Source: Orientallactaga sibirica
Taxonomy: Eukaryota; Chordata; Mammalia; Rodentia; Dipodidae
Assembly: GCA_036365145.1 (NCBI GenBank)
Contig: JAEOAD010000018.1
Coordinates: forward strand, 8,202,001 to 8,266,000
DNA length: 64,000 nt
Reading direction: 5' to 3'
Made by a program: the position numbers and the translations under genes. Of the stretch, positions 33,931 to 45,880 are shown piece by piece (position 1 is the stretch's first letter; every line of letters begins with the position of its first letter). Below the pieces are notes generated by a model. The model made no database searches, had not been told where the DNA came from, and saw only the letters and a program-made list of their open reading frames with translations.

Positions 33931-34922
33931 TATTCAATAATAATTAATGTTAATGGCCTCAATGCCCCAACCAAAAGACACAAGCTTACAGATTGGATTA
34001 AAAGTCAGGATCCTTCTGATTGTTGCCTCCAAGAAACTCACCTCTCCATTAAAGACAAAAACTATCTTAGGGTGAAAAGATGGAAAATGGTATTTCAAGG
34101 AAATGGGCCTAGGAAACAAGCAGATGGTTCTATCCTAATATTTGACAGGATAGACTTCAAGCCAACATTACTTAGGAAAGATAAAGGTCATTTTATATTG
34201 CTTAAAGGAATAATTCAAAAGGAAGAAACTGCAATTCTAAACATATATACACCTAATATGGGTGCTTCCAATTTCATTAAACCTACACTACTAGACTTAA
34301 GGTCACATATAACACCTCTTACAATTGTAGTTGGTGACTTCAATACCCACTCTCATCAATTGACAGGATATCCTAGCAAAAAATAACAGAGAAGCATCTG
34401 GATTAATAACATCATAGACAAATGGACCTAATAGATATCTACAGAACAATCCTTTCAAATGGTGCAGAAAATATATTTTTTTCAACAATACACAGAACAT
34501 TCTCTAAAATAGACCATATACTAGGACACAAAGCAAATCTTAAACACAGGAAAACTGAAATAATTCCTTCTACTCTATGTGATCAAAATGGGATGAAACT
34601 ACAAATCAACAGCAAGATAAACTATACAACATACACAAAATCATGGAATCTGAACAGTACACTAGAATAGGTCATTAAAGAAATCCAGAAGGAAATAAAA
34701 AACTCCATAGTATCAAATGATAATGAAAATACAATCTGCCAAAACCTGTGGGACACAATGAAGGCAGTCCTAAGAGGGAAATATATAGCTGTAAGTGTCT
34801 ATATTAAGAAATTAGAAAGGTCACAAGTAAACAACTTAATGCTTCACCTTAAGGCCTTGAAAAAGGAAGAACAAGTCAAATCAAAAATCAGTAGAAGGGA
34901 AGAAATAATAAAAATTAGGGTG

Positions 34923-35073
34923 GGACTGGAGAGATGGCTTAGTGGTTAAGATGCTTGCATGCAAAGCCAAAGGACCTCAGTTAGATTACCCAGGACCCAC
35001 ACAATCCAGATGCATAAGGTGGTACATGAATCTGGAGTTCATTCGCAGTGGCTGGAGGTCCTGGTGCACCCAT

Positions 35074-35106
<33 letters not shown>

Positions 35107-35143
35107 GCCTCATTCTCTCTCTCAAATAAATAAAAATGAAAAT
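34923..35143 (+). mobile_element. DIP/B2-superfamily SINE in L1 ORF2
   Basis: A complete SINE with a (CT)n tail and AAAT. The flanks share aaaaattag. Confidence 0.9.
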
Positions 35144-35421
35144 TAAAAATTAGTCTGGAAATTAATGAAATAGAAACCAAAAACAAATTACAAAGAATCA
35201 ATAAAACAAAGAGTTGGTTCTTTAAAAAAATAAACAAGATTCATAAACCATTAGCAAATCTGATGAAAAGAGAGAAGAGACACAAATTAATAAAATTACC
35301 TATGAAAAAAGCACCATTATAACAGATAGCAATGAAATTCTGAAAGTCATAAGGACATACTTTAAGAACATATACCACCAAGTTTGAAAATCTGGAAGAT
35401 AATTGGATGATTTCATTGATT

Positions 35422-35423
<2 letters not shown>

Positions 35424-35455
<32 letters not shown>
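35424..35455. repeat. (GT)n microsatellite in L1 ORF2
   Basis: About 16 GT units have replaced part of the sequence equivalent to gatttatgtgacg near 285 in the first L1. Confidence 0.93.
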
Positions 35456-35460
<5 letters not shown>

Positions 35461-35545
35461 AATAAATTTAAATCAAGATGAGATAAAAGATTTGAATAGA
35501 CCTATAAGAGTCACTGAGATCAAAGCAGTTATTTAAAAAATCTCC

Positions 35546-35694
35546 CGGGCTGGAGAGGTAGCTTAGCGGTTAAGGTGCATGCCTGTGAAGCCTAAAAGCC
35601 CTGGTTCAATTCTCCAGGACCCATGCAAGCTAGATGGACATGGTGGCACATGCATCTGGAGTTCAAAACAAATAAAATCTTTAAAAAAAAAAAA
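35546..35694 (+). mobile_element. DIP/B2-superfamily SINE, 3'-shortened
   Basis: It has the head and core to atgcatctggagttcaa and then goes straight to an A-rich tail. It is the first of three SINEs stacked at one target, the word aaaatctccc. Confidence 0.9.
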
Positions 35695-35703
35695 TCTCCC
35701 TTG

Positions 35704-35925
35704 GGCTGGAGGGATGGCTTAGTACTCAAGGCATTGGCTTGCAAAGCCAAAAAACCCAGGTTCGATTCCCTAGGACCCATTTTAGCCAGATGTACAAGGT
35801 GGTGCATACATCTGGAGTTTGTTTGCAGTGGCTGGAAGCCCTGGCGCATCCATATTCATTCTCTCTCTCCCTCCCTCTCTCTCTCTTTTTCTCTTTGTCA
35901 AATAAATAAATAAAAAGAAAAACAA
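35704..35925 (+). mobile_element. DIP/B2-superfamily SINE, second of the stack
   Basis: A complete SINE with gttcgattccc, CT tail and AAAT. It follows the repeated aaaaatctccc. Confidence 0.92.
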
Positions 35926-36070
35926 GCTGTGCATGGTGGCACACACATTTAATCCCAGCATTTGGGAGGCAGAGATAGGAGGATCACCAAGAGTTTGAGG
36001 CCACCCTGAGACTACACAGTGAATTTCATATCAGCCTGAGCTACAGGGAGACCCTACCTCAAAAAAAAAA
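35926..36070 (+). mobile_element. B1-type SINE, third of the stack
   Basis: Head gctgtgcatggtggcacaca and a complete body. It is followed again by aaaaatctcccaacc, where the L1 ORF2 resumes. Confidence 0.92.
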
Positions 36071-36342
36071 TCTCCCAACCAAAAAAAGTCCAGGCCAGAT
36101 GGATTCACTGGTGAATTCTACCAGACCTTCAGGGAAGAACTACCACCAGTGCTTCTCAAACATTTCCATAAAATAGAAAAAGAAGGAATACTACCAAACT
36201 CCTTCTACAAAGCATTACCCCGATACCAAAACAAGACAGACAGAACAAAAGAAAAAAAGAAAATTATAGGCCAATCTCCCTCATGAACATAGATGCAAAA
36301 ATTCTCAACAAAATACTGGCAAACAGAATACAAGAATACAAC

Positions 36343-36509
36343 GGCCAGGTGTGGTGGCACACACCTTTAATCCCAGCACTCGGGAGGCAGAGGTAGGAGG
36401 ATCACCGTGAGTTGGAGGCCACCGTGAGACTACAGAGTGAATTCCAGGTCAGCCTGATCCAGAGTGAGACCATACCTCGAAAAACAAAAACAAAAACAAG
36501 CAAACAAAA
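36343..36509 (+). mobile_element. B1-type SINE in L1 ORF2
   Basis: A complete B1 from gccaggtgtggtggcacaca with a tail of CAAAA units. Confidence 0.92.
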
Positions 36510-36680
36510 AAAGCCAAACATGGTAGGGCAGCACTCGGGAGGCAGAGGAAGGAGAACTGCTGTTAGTTCAAGGCCACCCTGAAACTACATAGTAAATTCC
36601 AGGTCAAACTTAGCTAGAGCTAGACCCTACCTCAAAAAACCAAATAAAATAAAATAATAAATAATAAATAAATAAAATCA
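36510..36680 (+). mobile_element. B1-type SINE, head deleted
   Basis: gccaaacatggtagggcagc skips the tttaatccc part. The body then continues to the AAAT tail. It lies directly in the tail of the B1 before it. Confidence 0.85.
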
Positions 36681-37018
36681 TTCACCTTAGCCAGGAAGGC
36701 TTTATCCCAGAGATTCAGGGATATTCCAACATACGCAAGTTGATAAATGTAATACACCATATACATGGACTGAAGAACAAATATCACAAGATCATCTCCA
36801 TAGATGCAAAAAAGGCATCTGATGAAATCCAACAATCCCTTCATGGTAAAATTCCTAAAGAAACTGGGAATAGAAGGAACATGTCTCAATATAATAAAGG
36901 CTATTTGTGACGAAATTACAGCCAACATTATACTTAATTTGGGAAAAACATGAAGCATTTCTACTAAAATCAGGAACAAGACAAGGGTGTCCAGTTTTAT
37001 TTAATTGTACTGGAAGTC

Positions 37019-37275
37019 AGGCTGGAGAAATGGTTTAAAGGTTAAAGCACTTGCCTGAAAAGTCTAAGAACACTTGTTCAAATATCCAGGTCCCACATTT
37101 AGACAGACGCAAAAGTGACACAAGCGTGCAATGTCGCACATGCCCACAAGGGGGCGCATGTTTCTAGAGTTCCTTCACAGAGGCTGAAATGGCCCTGGCA
37201 CACCATTCTCTCTCTGCCTCTTCCTCTCTGTCTCTCTCTCTGTCTCTCAATAATAAAAATAAATAAAAGAAAGTT
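37019..37275 (+). mobile_element. DIP/B2-superfamily SINE, long subtype, with target duplication
   Basis: Complete. The target duplication is gtactggaagtc (left) and gtactggaagtc (right), with ttaat before both. Confidence 0.92.
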
Positions 37276-37980
37276 TAATATAGTACTGGAAGTCTTAGCT
37301 ATAGCAATATAGCAAGAGAAACAAATAAAAAAGAATACAAATTGGAAAGGAAAAGATCAGATTTTCATTATTTGCAGATTATATGATTCTATACATAAGG
37401 GATCTTAAAGACTCTACCAGCAAACTATTAGACCTGACAAACACTTTCAGTAACATAGCAGGATACAAAATTAACACACAGAAATCAGTACCCTTCCTAT
37501 ATACTAAAAACAAACATACCAATGATGAAATCAGGGAAACACTCTCATTCATAATTGCCTCAAAAACAAACAAAAAAAAAAGTAAGGAAGTAAATAAAGT
37601 GCCTTGGATTAAACTTAACCAAGGAAGTAAAGGATCTCTACAATGAAAACATTAAAAGACACAATAGAGAAAATGCAGAACACACTAGGAAATGGGAAGA
37701 CATTCCATGTTCATGGATTAGAAGAAACAATATTGTGAAAATGACAATCTTACCAAAAGCAATCTACACATTTAATGCAATCCCCATCAAAATTCTAATT
37801 GCATGCTTTACCAAGATAAAAAACACAATCCTAATATTCACTTGGAAGCAGAAAAAAAAAAAAAACTCAAATAGGCAAAACAATTCTGAGCAACAAAAAT
37901 AAGGTTGGCAGTATTAACATACCTGATTTTAAGATATATCACAAAGCCATGGTAAAAAAAACATCATGGTACTGGAGTAA

Positions 37981-38210
37981 AAGTCAATAGTAGTGGCCAG
38001 TAAGTTAAAAAGGGTCTATAAGGCAGGTAGAATAGGAGAGGATTTAAAGGCAGAGTTTTGCATACATGTAAGTGTATGTAAGTATTTGAGAGGGGAGGAA
38101 GATATGATGGAGGTTGGATTTGAGAGCGGGGAAAGTGGGGATGGAGAGGGAATTATCATGGTTTATTGTCTATGATTATGAAAGCTGTCAAGAAAAAATT
38201 AAAATAAATA
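37981..38210 (+). mobile_element. L1 3'UTR, internally shortened
   Basis: It holds pieces equivalent to 4850-4990 and 6010-6110 of the first L1 joined together, then an A-rich end. With the ORF2 C-terminal loss, this L1 carries at least two internal deletions. Confidence 0.7.
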
Positions 38211-39672
38211 GAGAAATGTCTGGAATAAATGACATAAACAAACAAATGGAACTAACAGACATCTACAGAACATTCTATCCAAATGTTGAATAATACATTC
38301 TTTTCAACAGCACATGAAACTTTCTCTAAAGTAGGTCATATATTAGGATACAAAAACAAATTTTAACAAATACAAAAAAACAGAAATAATTCCTTATATT
38401 CAATCTGAAAACAATGGAACAAGAACTACAAATCAACTGGAAGAATAGAGAACATACACAATCTCATGAAAATTAAACAATATACTAATAAATTAAAAAT
38501 ATTGAATGATGAATTGGATATTGAAAAAAATCAAAAAGGGTATCCAAAAATTTCTAAAATCAAATAACAAAACACAACATGCAAAAGCCTATGGGATATA
38601 ATGAAGGTAGCCCTAACAGGGAAATTTATAACTTTAAACTAGATTAAGAAATTAGAAATGTCAACAAATAAATACATTAATAATATACCTTGAGGCCACT
38701 GACAAAGGAGAACAAACCAAGGTAACTCAGTAGATGGAAAAAAGTGATGAAGCTGAGGGCAAAAATTAATAAAATATAATCCCCTAACCAAAAAAATTTA
38801 AAAAGATAATAAGATAAATAAACTCATAGTAAAACTAACCAAAAGGGAAGAGACTCAAATTAATTAAACTAGACAAGAAATGGGCACAATTACAACAGAT
38901 ACCAATGAAATTCTGAGTAACATAAGGATATGTTTTTAAAGCATATACTGCATTAAATTAAAAAAATCTAAAAAGAGGGCCTAGAGAGATGGCTTAGTGG
39001 TTAAGTGCTTGCCTGTGAAGCCCATGGACCCTAGTTTGAGGCTTAATTCCCCAGGACCCATGTAAGCCAGATGCACAAGGTGGCACATGCATCTGGAGTT
39101 CATTTGCAGTGGCTGGAGGCCCTGGCACACCCATTTTCTATCTATCTGCCTCATTCTCTCTTACTCTCAAATAAATAAAAAAAATAAATAAGTAAATAAA
39201 TATAAAATCTAAAAGAAGTTAATTTCTAGATACATGACCTACCAAAATCAAAGCAAGACGACATAAACCATTTAAACAGACCAATAACAAGCAATGATAT
39301 CAGAGCAGTTATACTTTAAAATCTCCCAACTAAAAGAAATCCAGGCCTAGATGTATTCTCTGGTGAATTTTATCAGACCTTCAAGGAGGAACTAACACCA
39401 ATGATTTCCAAACTATTCTATATAATGGAAAAGAAACACTACCAAGCTACTGTTATGATGCCAGTATTACCCTGATACCAAAACTAAATGAAGATATACA
39501 AAAAAAAAAAAAATTATCAAACAATCTTGCTCATGAACACAAATATAAAAATTATAACCAAATCCTGGCAAACAGAATGCACAAACAAATCAAAAAGATC
39601 ATTCTCCCTGATCAAAAGGTTTTTATTCTAGAGATGCAGGATTTGGTCACCATATGTAAATCAATAAATGAA
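38211..39672 (+). pseudogene. Old L1 ORF2, left half (endonuclease to RT)
   Basis: It starts within the endonuclease region (aactaacagacatctacaga) and runs to the RT segment that ends in ccatatgtaaatcaataaatg. The text resumes at about 48235. Frames are thoroughly broken, and divergence is higher than in the neighbouring L1s, so this is the oldest L1 here. Confidence 0.8.
38976..39205 (+). mobile_element. DIP/B2-superfamily SINE in the old L1
   Basis: A complete SINE with the gaggcttaattccccagga form. The flanks aaaatctaaaaaga and aaaatctaaaagaa are the target duplication. Confidence 0.9.
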
Positions 39673-39820
39673 GCCAGCGTGGTGACTTACACTTTTAATC
39701 CCAGCACTTGGGAGGCAGAGGTAGGAGAATCACTATGAATTGGAGGTCACTCAGAAATTGCATGGTGACTATCAGGTCAGCCTGGGCTAGAGCAAACCTT
39801 ACCTCAAGAAACAAAATAAG
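39673..39820 (+). mobile_element. B1-type SINE between the old L1 and the MRRF retrocopy
   Basis: gccagcgtggtgacttacac through the body to the A-rich acaaaataag. Moderately diverged. Confidence 0.88.
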
Positions 39821-39825
39821 ACACC

Positions 39826-40585
39826 TCTGCTGCCGTAGCCGATGCATGAGTATTGTTTTTTTCTCTCTAGTAAACTGAGTGGATAGCTGTGGATATTCAA
39901 GGATTGTCTTCAGACGTGGCCTTGGGATTAAAGTGCTTCTGTGTGATCCACCCTGCTTTTTGCAATTACTATGCAACTTTGACCAGACCTGTTTCAGAAA
40001 TTTCAATGAAGACAGTGAGTGGAAGACAATATGACCACAGACAATGCATGGCCTGTCCAGCTGTACCAATTCATCATTTTGCAACCAAGAAAGCCAAAGC
40101 TAAATTGGAAGGACATTCCCAAACCAGAGTGAATATTCATTTTTTTTTTTTTTTTTTTTTTTTTTTTGGAGAGAGACAGAGAGAGAGGGCAAGGAAGAGA
40201 GATAGAGATGGGCACGCCAGCAGCCTCTCAGCTGCTGTGAACGAAATCCAGATGCATTCACCCCCTCACTTGTGGTCAAGTGTGGCACTGTGCCCTCGCG
40301 TCACTTTGCATCTGGCTAAACGTGGGACCTGGAGTTTGGAAGCGGCGTTCTTAGGCTTAGGAGTTAGGCACCGTAACTGCTAAGCCATCTCTCCAGCCCC
40401 AGAGTGAATATTAACATAGCCTTACTTGAAGATATAACCAGCTTAGAAGAGTTGGATGAAGAAATGAAGTCTGTGATGGAAACACTCAAAGATAACTTCA
40501 ATAAGACTCTCAACATAAGGACCTCACCAAAATCCCTTGATAATATTACTGTAGTAACTACTAACTGAAAACTGTTTTGACTGTT
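39826..40585 (+). pseudogene. MRRF: Processed pseudogene of mitochondrial ribosome recycling factor
   Basis: MRRF releases ribosomes from mRNA after termination in mitochondria. Without introns, the frame at 39889-40137 and its continuation after a SINE at 40402-40565 follow the N-terminal part of mammalian MRRF. Recognisable segments are ALGLKCF at 39919, RPVSEIS, HHFATKKAKAK, SQTRVNI and, after the SINE, EEMKSV, TLKDNFNKTLNIRTSP and SLDNITVVT. The normal initiator methionine is GTG (39916-39918) here. A reverse DIP SINE splits it at 40139-40401 with the target duplication ccagagtgaatatt. Just after VVT the frame hits a stop (tga, 40566-40568), and by about 40585 the text has become antisense L1 3'UTR. 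The C-terminal half, including the recycling-factor core, is absent. It is a dead, 3'-truncated copy. Confidence 0.85.
40139..40401 (-). mobile_element. DIP/B2-superfamily SINE, long subtype, inside the MRRF retrocopy
   Basis: A reverse copy starting with about 27 T and ending ctaagccatctctccagcccc. The word ccagagtgaatatt flanks it on both sides. It is little diverged. Confidence 0.93.
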
Positions 40586-41143
40586 GATGACTTCTGTCTC
40601 CCATACCCCTGCATGAAGTACAGCTTCTTCCAGCTTTCAGTCGGCTGGTCTACAGGGAGAAGGTTTTCTGCTCAGCACCAGCTTGATTTCTCAGTAACAC
40701 TGCCATTCAGGCAAGTGAGGTCTTCAGCAATAGGGTCTTACTATTTGTTTTTCAAGGGAAACAAAGGGCCTTGACAATAGCCTGTAATGTTTTGGAAGCA
40801 ACAGGGATCTCCCTGGCCAACAACTCACTGCAAGGTATCCCATCCCTGCCACTGAAAATTTTCTAGTAACAATCTATACCATCTGGATGTGCCATTACTA
40901 AAAAACTAGGTTTACATAAGTCTTATTCAGAATATCTTGAATTTTGCCCTCCCCCTTCCCTTCTTTTACACATTCTCTTCCCCTGGCCTTGCTTAGGCCT
41001 TTCCCCTCCCTATAATCTATTCTTCTACTTATGTGTACACAATACCATCCCCTTAAGTCCTTCCCTCTCCTCCCTCCCTTATAGCTTTTTTCCAGCTTAC
41101 TGATTTTTGGTTCCAGCTTACACACAAGTCTATACATTTGTAA
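40586..41143 (-). mobile_element. L1 3'UTR, end missing, of the large minus-strand L1
   Basis: In reverse it matches 4795-5380 of the first L1 (caaaattcaaga, aagggaaggaggg). It lacks the final 900 or so bases and any poly(T), so the natural 3' end of this L1 is gone at the junction with the MRRF copy. Confidence 0.8.
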
Positions 41144-44100
41144 CTAGGATCCACATATGAGAGAGAATAGGCAACATTTTACTTTCTGGGTCTAGGTTAC
41201 CTCACTTAGTATAATCCTTTCCAGGTCAAACCATTTCCCAGAAAATTTCATTATTTCATTTTTCTTTACCGCTGAATAGAACTCCATTGGTAAATGTACC
41301 ACATTTTTATTATCCATTCATCTGTGAAGGGACATCTAGGCTGGTTCCATTTCCTAGCTATTGTAAATAAAAACTGCAATAAACATGGGTGTGCAAGTAT
41401 CTCTAAGGTAGTGAAAAGAGTCCTTCAGATATATGCCTAGGAGTGCTATAGCTAGAGCATATGGTAAATTTATTTTTAGCTGTCTCAAGAACCTCCACAC
41501 TGATTTCCACAATGGCTGGACCAGATTGCATTGCCACCAACAGTGTAGAAGGATTCTTCTTTTTCCACATCCTCACCAACACTTATTGTCATTTGTTTTT
41601 TTGATGGTACCCATTCTGACAGCAGTGAGATGGAATCTCAAAGTAGTTTTAATTTGCATTTCCCTGATGGCTAAGGATATAGAACAGTTTTTTAGATGTT
41701 TATATGCCATCTGTATTTCTTCTTCTGAGAACTCTCTATTTAGATCCATAGACCATTTTCGTAACTGGGTTGCTTGATTTCTTATTGTTCTGTTTTTCAA
41801 GTTCTTTGTATATTCTGGATATTAATCCTCTGTCAGATGTATAGCTGGCAAAAATTTTCTCCCATTCTGTAGGTTGTCTCTTTGTTCTTTGCTCAGTATC
41901 CTTTGTTGTACAAAACCTTTGTAATTTTGTGAGATCCCAGTGGTTGATCAGTGGTTTTATTTCCAGAGCAATTGGGGCTCTAGTCAGAAAGTCATTGCCT
42001 ATGCCAATATGTTGAAGGGTTTCCTACTTTTTCCTCTAGCAGTTTCAGAGTTTCAAGTCTGTTATTAAGTTCCCTGATCCATTAGGACTTGATTCTTGTG
42101 CAGGGAGAGAGACAAGGATCTATTTTCATCCTTCTACATATAGATATACAGTTTTCCCAGCACCACTTGTTGAAGAGGCTATCTTTCCTCCAATGAATGT
42201 TTTGGGCATTTCTGCCTATTATCAGATGGCTATAGTTACTGGATACTGGCACACAGCATTGATGGGTAACCAACTGCTCTTGATTTGGCTAACAGATCCA
42301 CTCAGTGGAATATACCTCATAGCTATAACTGGGAAACAAGTCAAAACCATGTCCAAAAAATGAGCCCATTCTCCAATATCAAGCACCCACCAATCATGGG
42401 ATATATGAGGGCCGACATATAAAAATTCTCTCTAAAATAATAATGGCCATCCTATCTATCAGGTGCTGACTTCTCTCTCCATTGGAGTATTTGCTTCTTT
42501 TTTTCAGATGAATGCCAAACCTGAGGGGAGGATCAGCCAATCACACCACAACAGGGACCCAGCTGAAACCATACAGCAATGGGGGAAATGCGCAAGAGTG
42601 CAGCTTTCATGGTGAACCTGACACGAGCATAAGGATGAAGGAGATAGACACAGATAACACTCAACTCCTACTAAATCAGATATCCAGAGACACAAGGCTC
42701 CCAAGACCTCATCACTGAAGTAGAACAAAACTGAGCCCAACAGAGTTCAGGGAAATTTGCGGAAGAGGGGGTGGAAAGAGTGTTAGAGCCACAAGTTGGG
42801 TCATTATGCACGGAGACATTGCCTCTTCCCCATAACTGTTGGCTATGCCCACAATGCACGATCCACATTCCCTGATGAGGAAGGTCCCTTCAGAGGGGGG
42901 ATGACAGGGAGGAGGCTATTGAAGGCACCAACCTGAATGTAAAATTAAATTTTTTTAATCCAAAAAAAAATCAGATGGCTGTAGCTGCCTGGATTAATAT
43001 CTGGGTCTTCTATTCCACTGATCTACATGTCTGTTGTTTTGCCAATACCATGCTGTTTTTGTTACTATGGTTTTGCAATATAACCTAAGTTCGGTTATGG
43101 TGATAGCACTAGCCTGGTATTTGTTGATCAATATTGTTTTGGCTATTCAAGGTTTTTTGTGCTTCCAGATGAATTTTAGGATTGCTTTTTCTATTTCTGT
43201 GAAGAATGCCATTGGAATTTTAATAGGGATTGCATTAAATATGTAGATTGCTTTTGGTAAGATTGACATTTTCCCAGTAATGATTCTTCCAATCCAAGAA
43301 CATGGGATGTCTTTCTATTTCCTTGTGTCTTCTGCAATTTCTCTCTTGAGTGTTTTAAAGTTCTCATTGTAGAGATCCTTTACTTCCTTGGTTAAGGTTA
43401 TTCCAAGGTGCTTTATTGTTTTTGAGCCAATTGTGAATGGGAGAGATTCCCTAATTTCATGCTGCACAGGTTTGTTGTTAGTATATAGAAAAGCTACCGA
43501 TTTCTGTGTGTTTATTTTGTATCCTTCTACATTGCTAAAAGTGTTCATCAGCCCTAACAGTTTTCTGCTGGAGTCTTTATAGTATTTTATGTATATAAAA
43601 TCTGCAAATAATGATAATTTGATCTCTTCCCTTCCAATTTGTATCCCTTTTATAAGTGTTTCTTGTCTTATTGCTATAGCTAAGACTTCCAGTGCTATAT
43701 TAAATAAAAGTGGAGAAAGTGGACACCCTTGTCTTGTTCATGAATTTAGTGGAAAAGCTTCAAGTTTTTCCCCAGTTAGTATTATGTTGGCTGTAGGTTT
43801 GTCATAAATAGCTTTTATTATGTTGAGATATGTTCCTTCTATTCCCAGTTTCTATAATACTTTTACCATGAAGGGATGTTGGATTTTGTCAAATGTCTTT
43901 TCTGCATCTTTTGAGATGATCATGTGATTTTTGTCCTTCAGACTATTTATATTACATTTATCAATTTGTATATGTTGAACCATCCCTGCATCTCTGGGAT
44001 AAAGCCTACTAGGTCAGGGTGAATAATCGTTCTGATATATTCTTGTATTCGGTTTGCTAATATTTTGTTGAGAATTTTTGCATCTATGTTCATGAGAGAG

Positions 44101-45665
44101 ATTGGTCTGTAGTTTTCTTCTTTTGTTCTGTCTTTGTCTGGTATTGGTATCAGGGGGATGCTGACTTCATAGAAGGAATTTGGTAGAATTCCTTCCTTTT
44201 CTATTTTATGGAAAATTTTGAGAAGCAGTTGTGTTAGTTCTTCCATAAATGTCTGGTAAAATTCACTAGTGAATCCCTCTGGGCCTGGACTTTTTTTAGT
44301 TGGAAGACTTTTTATAACTGCATGTATCTCCATAGTTGTTATAGGTCTATTTAAATGGTTTATCTCATCTTGGTTTAATTATGGAAGGTCATATGAATCA
44401 AGGAAATCATCCATTTCTTTCAGATTTTCAAACTTAGAGGCATATATATTCTTAAAGTATGTCCTTATGATTTTCTGAATTTCTTTGGTATCTATCTATT
44501 GTAATGGTGCCTTTTTCATCTCTAGTTTTATTAATCTTTGTCTCTGCTCTCTTTCTTTTGGTCAGATTTGCTAAGGGCTTATCAATCTTGTTTATCCTTT
44601 CAAAGAACCAACTCTTTGTTTCATTGATTCTTTGGACAGTGTTTTTGGTTTCTATTTCAGTTATTTCTGCCCTAATGTCTATTATTTCTTCCCATCTACT
44701 GATTTTTAGTTTGCCTTGTTCTTCTTTTTCCAAAGCCTTAAGGTAAAGCATTAAATTGTTTACTTCTGAACGCTCTAATTTCTTAATATAGGCACCTAGA
44801 GCTATAAATTTTCCCTCTTAGTACTGCCTTAATTGTGTCCCAAATGTTTTAGTATGTTGTATTCTCATTATCACTTGATTGTATGAATTTACTAACTTCC
44901 TTTTTAATTTCTTCAATGACCCACTCATCATTCAATAATGTAGTGTTTAGTCTCCATGAATTTTTGTATGTTCTGTAGTTTTTCTTGTTGCTGATTTGCA
45001 GCTTATTCCCATTGTGGTCAGATAAAGTACAAGGGATTATTTCAATTTTCCTGCATTTTTTAAGATTTGCTTTGTGTCCTAATATATGGTCTATTTTAGA
45101 GAATGTTCCATGTGCTGCTAAGAAAAATGTATATTCTTCAGCATTTGGATGGAATGTTCTGTATATATCTGGTAGGTCCATTTGTTTCAAGATATCATTT
45201 AATCCAGATGTGTCTCTGTTTATTTTTTTGCTGGGATGACCTATCAACTGATGTGAGTGGGGTATTGAAGTCACCCACTACAATTGTGTTTGGTGTTATC
45301 TCTGACCTTAAGTCTAAGTGTTTGTCTGATAAAATTGGGAGCCCCCATGTTAGGTGCATATACATTTAGGATTATAATGCCCTCCTGTTGGAGTGTTCCT
45401 TTAATCAGTATAAAATGACCTTTTTATCTTTCCTCACTGATGTTGGTTTGAAGTCTATCCTGTCAGAAATTAGGATAGCAACCCCTTTTTGCTTCCTAGG
45501 CCCATTTGCTTGAAATACCATTTTCCAACCTTTCACCCTAAGAAGGTTTCTATCTTTTATTGAGAGATGAGTTTCCTGGAGGCAACAAATGGCAGGATAC
45601 TGCCTTTTCATCCAGTCTGTCTATTTTGGTTGGGGCAATGGCCATTGATAATAAGAGTTATTATT
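41144..45665 (-). pseudogene. L1 ORF2 of the large minus-strand element
   Basis: The stop codon is at 41144-41146. The cysteine-rich C-terminal part lies near 41530-41600, the RT near 43600-44335 ([17 protein letters not shown] at 44280-44320), and the endonuclease at 44850-45611 (CCLQETH near 45575; the TLSDHNGNKLQ segment near 45010). The RT catalytic site reads FADF, because bases have been lost after the first aspartate (about 43600). ORF2 is cut by a younger L1 tail at 42241-42970 and has several frame breaks. Apart from that it is collinear and nearly complete. Confidence 0.88.
42241..42970 (+). mobile_element. 5'-truncated L1 3'UTR (second family) inserted in L1 ORF2
   Basis: It matches 22550-23290, for example aactgctcttgatttggcta and gagggggtggaaagagtg. 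It ends in poly(A). The words atcagatggctatag (42221) and atcagatggctgtag (42971) flank it as a slightly diverged target duplication. Confidence 0.88.
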
Positions 45666-45703
45666 GAAATGTATGTGTTTATTCTTACCATTCTTCTTGG
45701 GTT

Positions 45704-45880
45704 TGTTTTTGTTTGTTTGTTTGTTTGTTTGTTTTTGTTTTTCGAAGTAGGGTGTCACTCTAGCTAAGGCTGACCTGGAATTCACAATGTAGTCTCAGGG
45801 TGGCCTCGAACTCATGGCAATCCTCCCACCTCTGCCTCCCAAGTGCTGGGATTAAAGGCATGTGCCACCACGCCTAGCTC
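45704..45880 (-). mobile_element. B1-type SINE between ORF1 and ORF2 of the minus-strand L1
   Basis: It starts with a (GTTT)n tail and runs through ggctgacctggaattcacaa to caccacgcctagc. Confidence 0.92.

Larger units (their letters stand above)
33665..37980 (+). pseudogene. L1 ORF2, heavily interrupted by SINEs
   Basis: The start codon is at 33665-33667 and is soon split by a reverse DIP SINE. The endonuclease motifs appear from about 33945 (NVNGLN and CCLQETH-like text). Bases 34072-34383 encode the VGDFNTH segment. The RT region runs from 36075 (aaaaaaagtccaggccagat) to beyond 37370, where the FADD position reads ttatttgcagattatatgat, so the second aspartate has become tyrosine (gattat). 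Seven SINEs sit inside it. Near 37980 the ORF2 text ends and 3'UTR text begins, so the C-terminal part is deleted. Confidence 0.85.
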
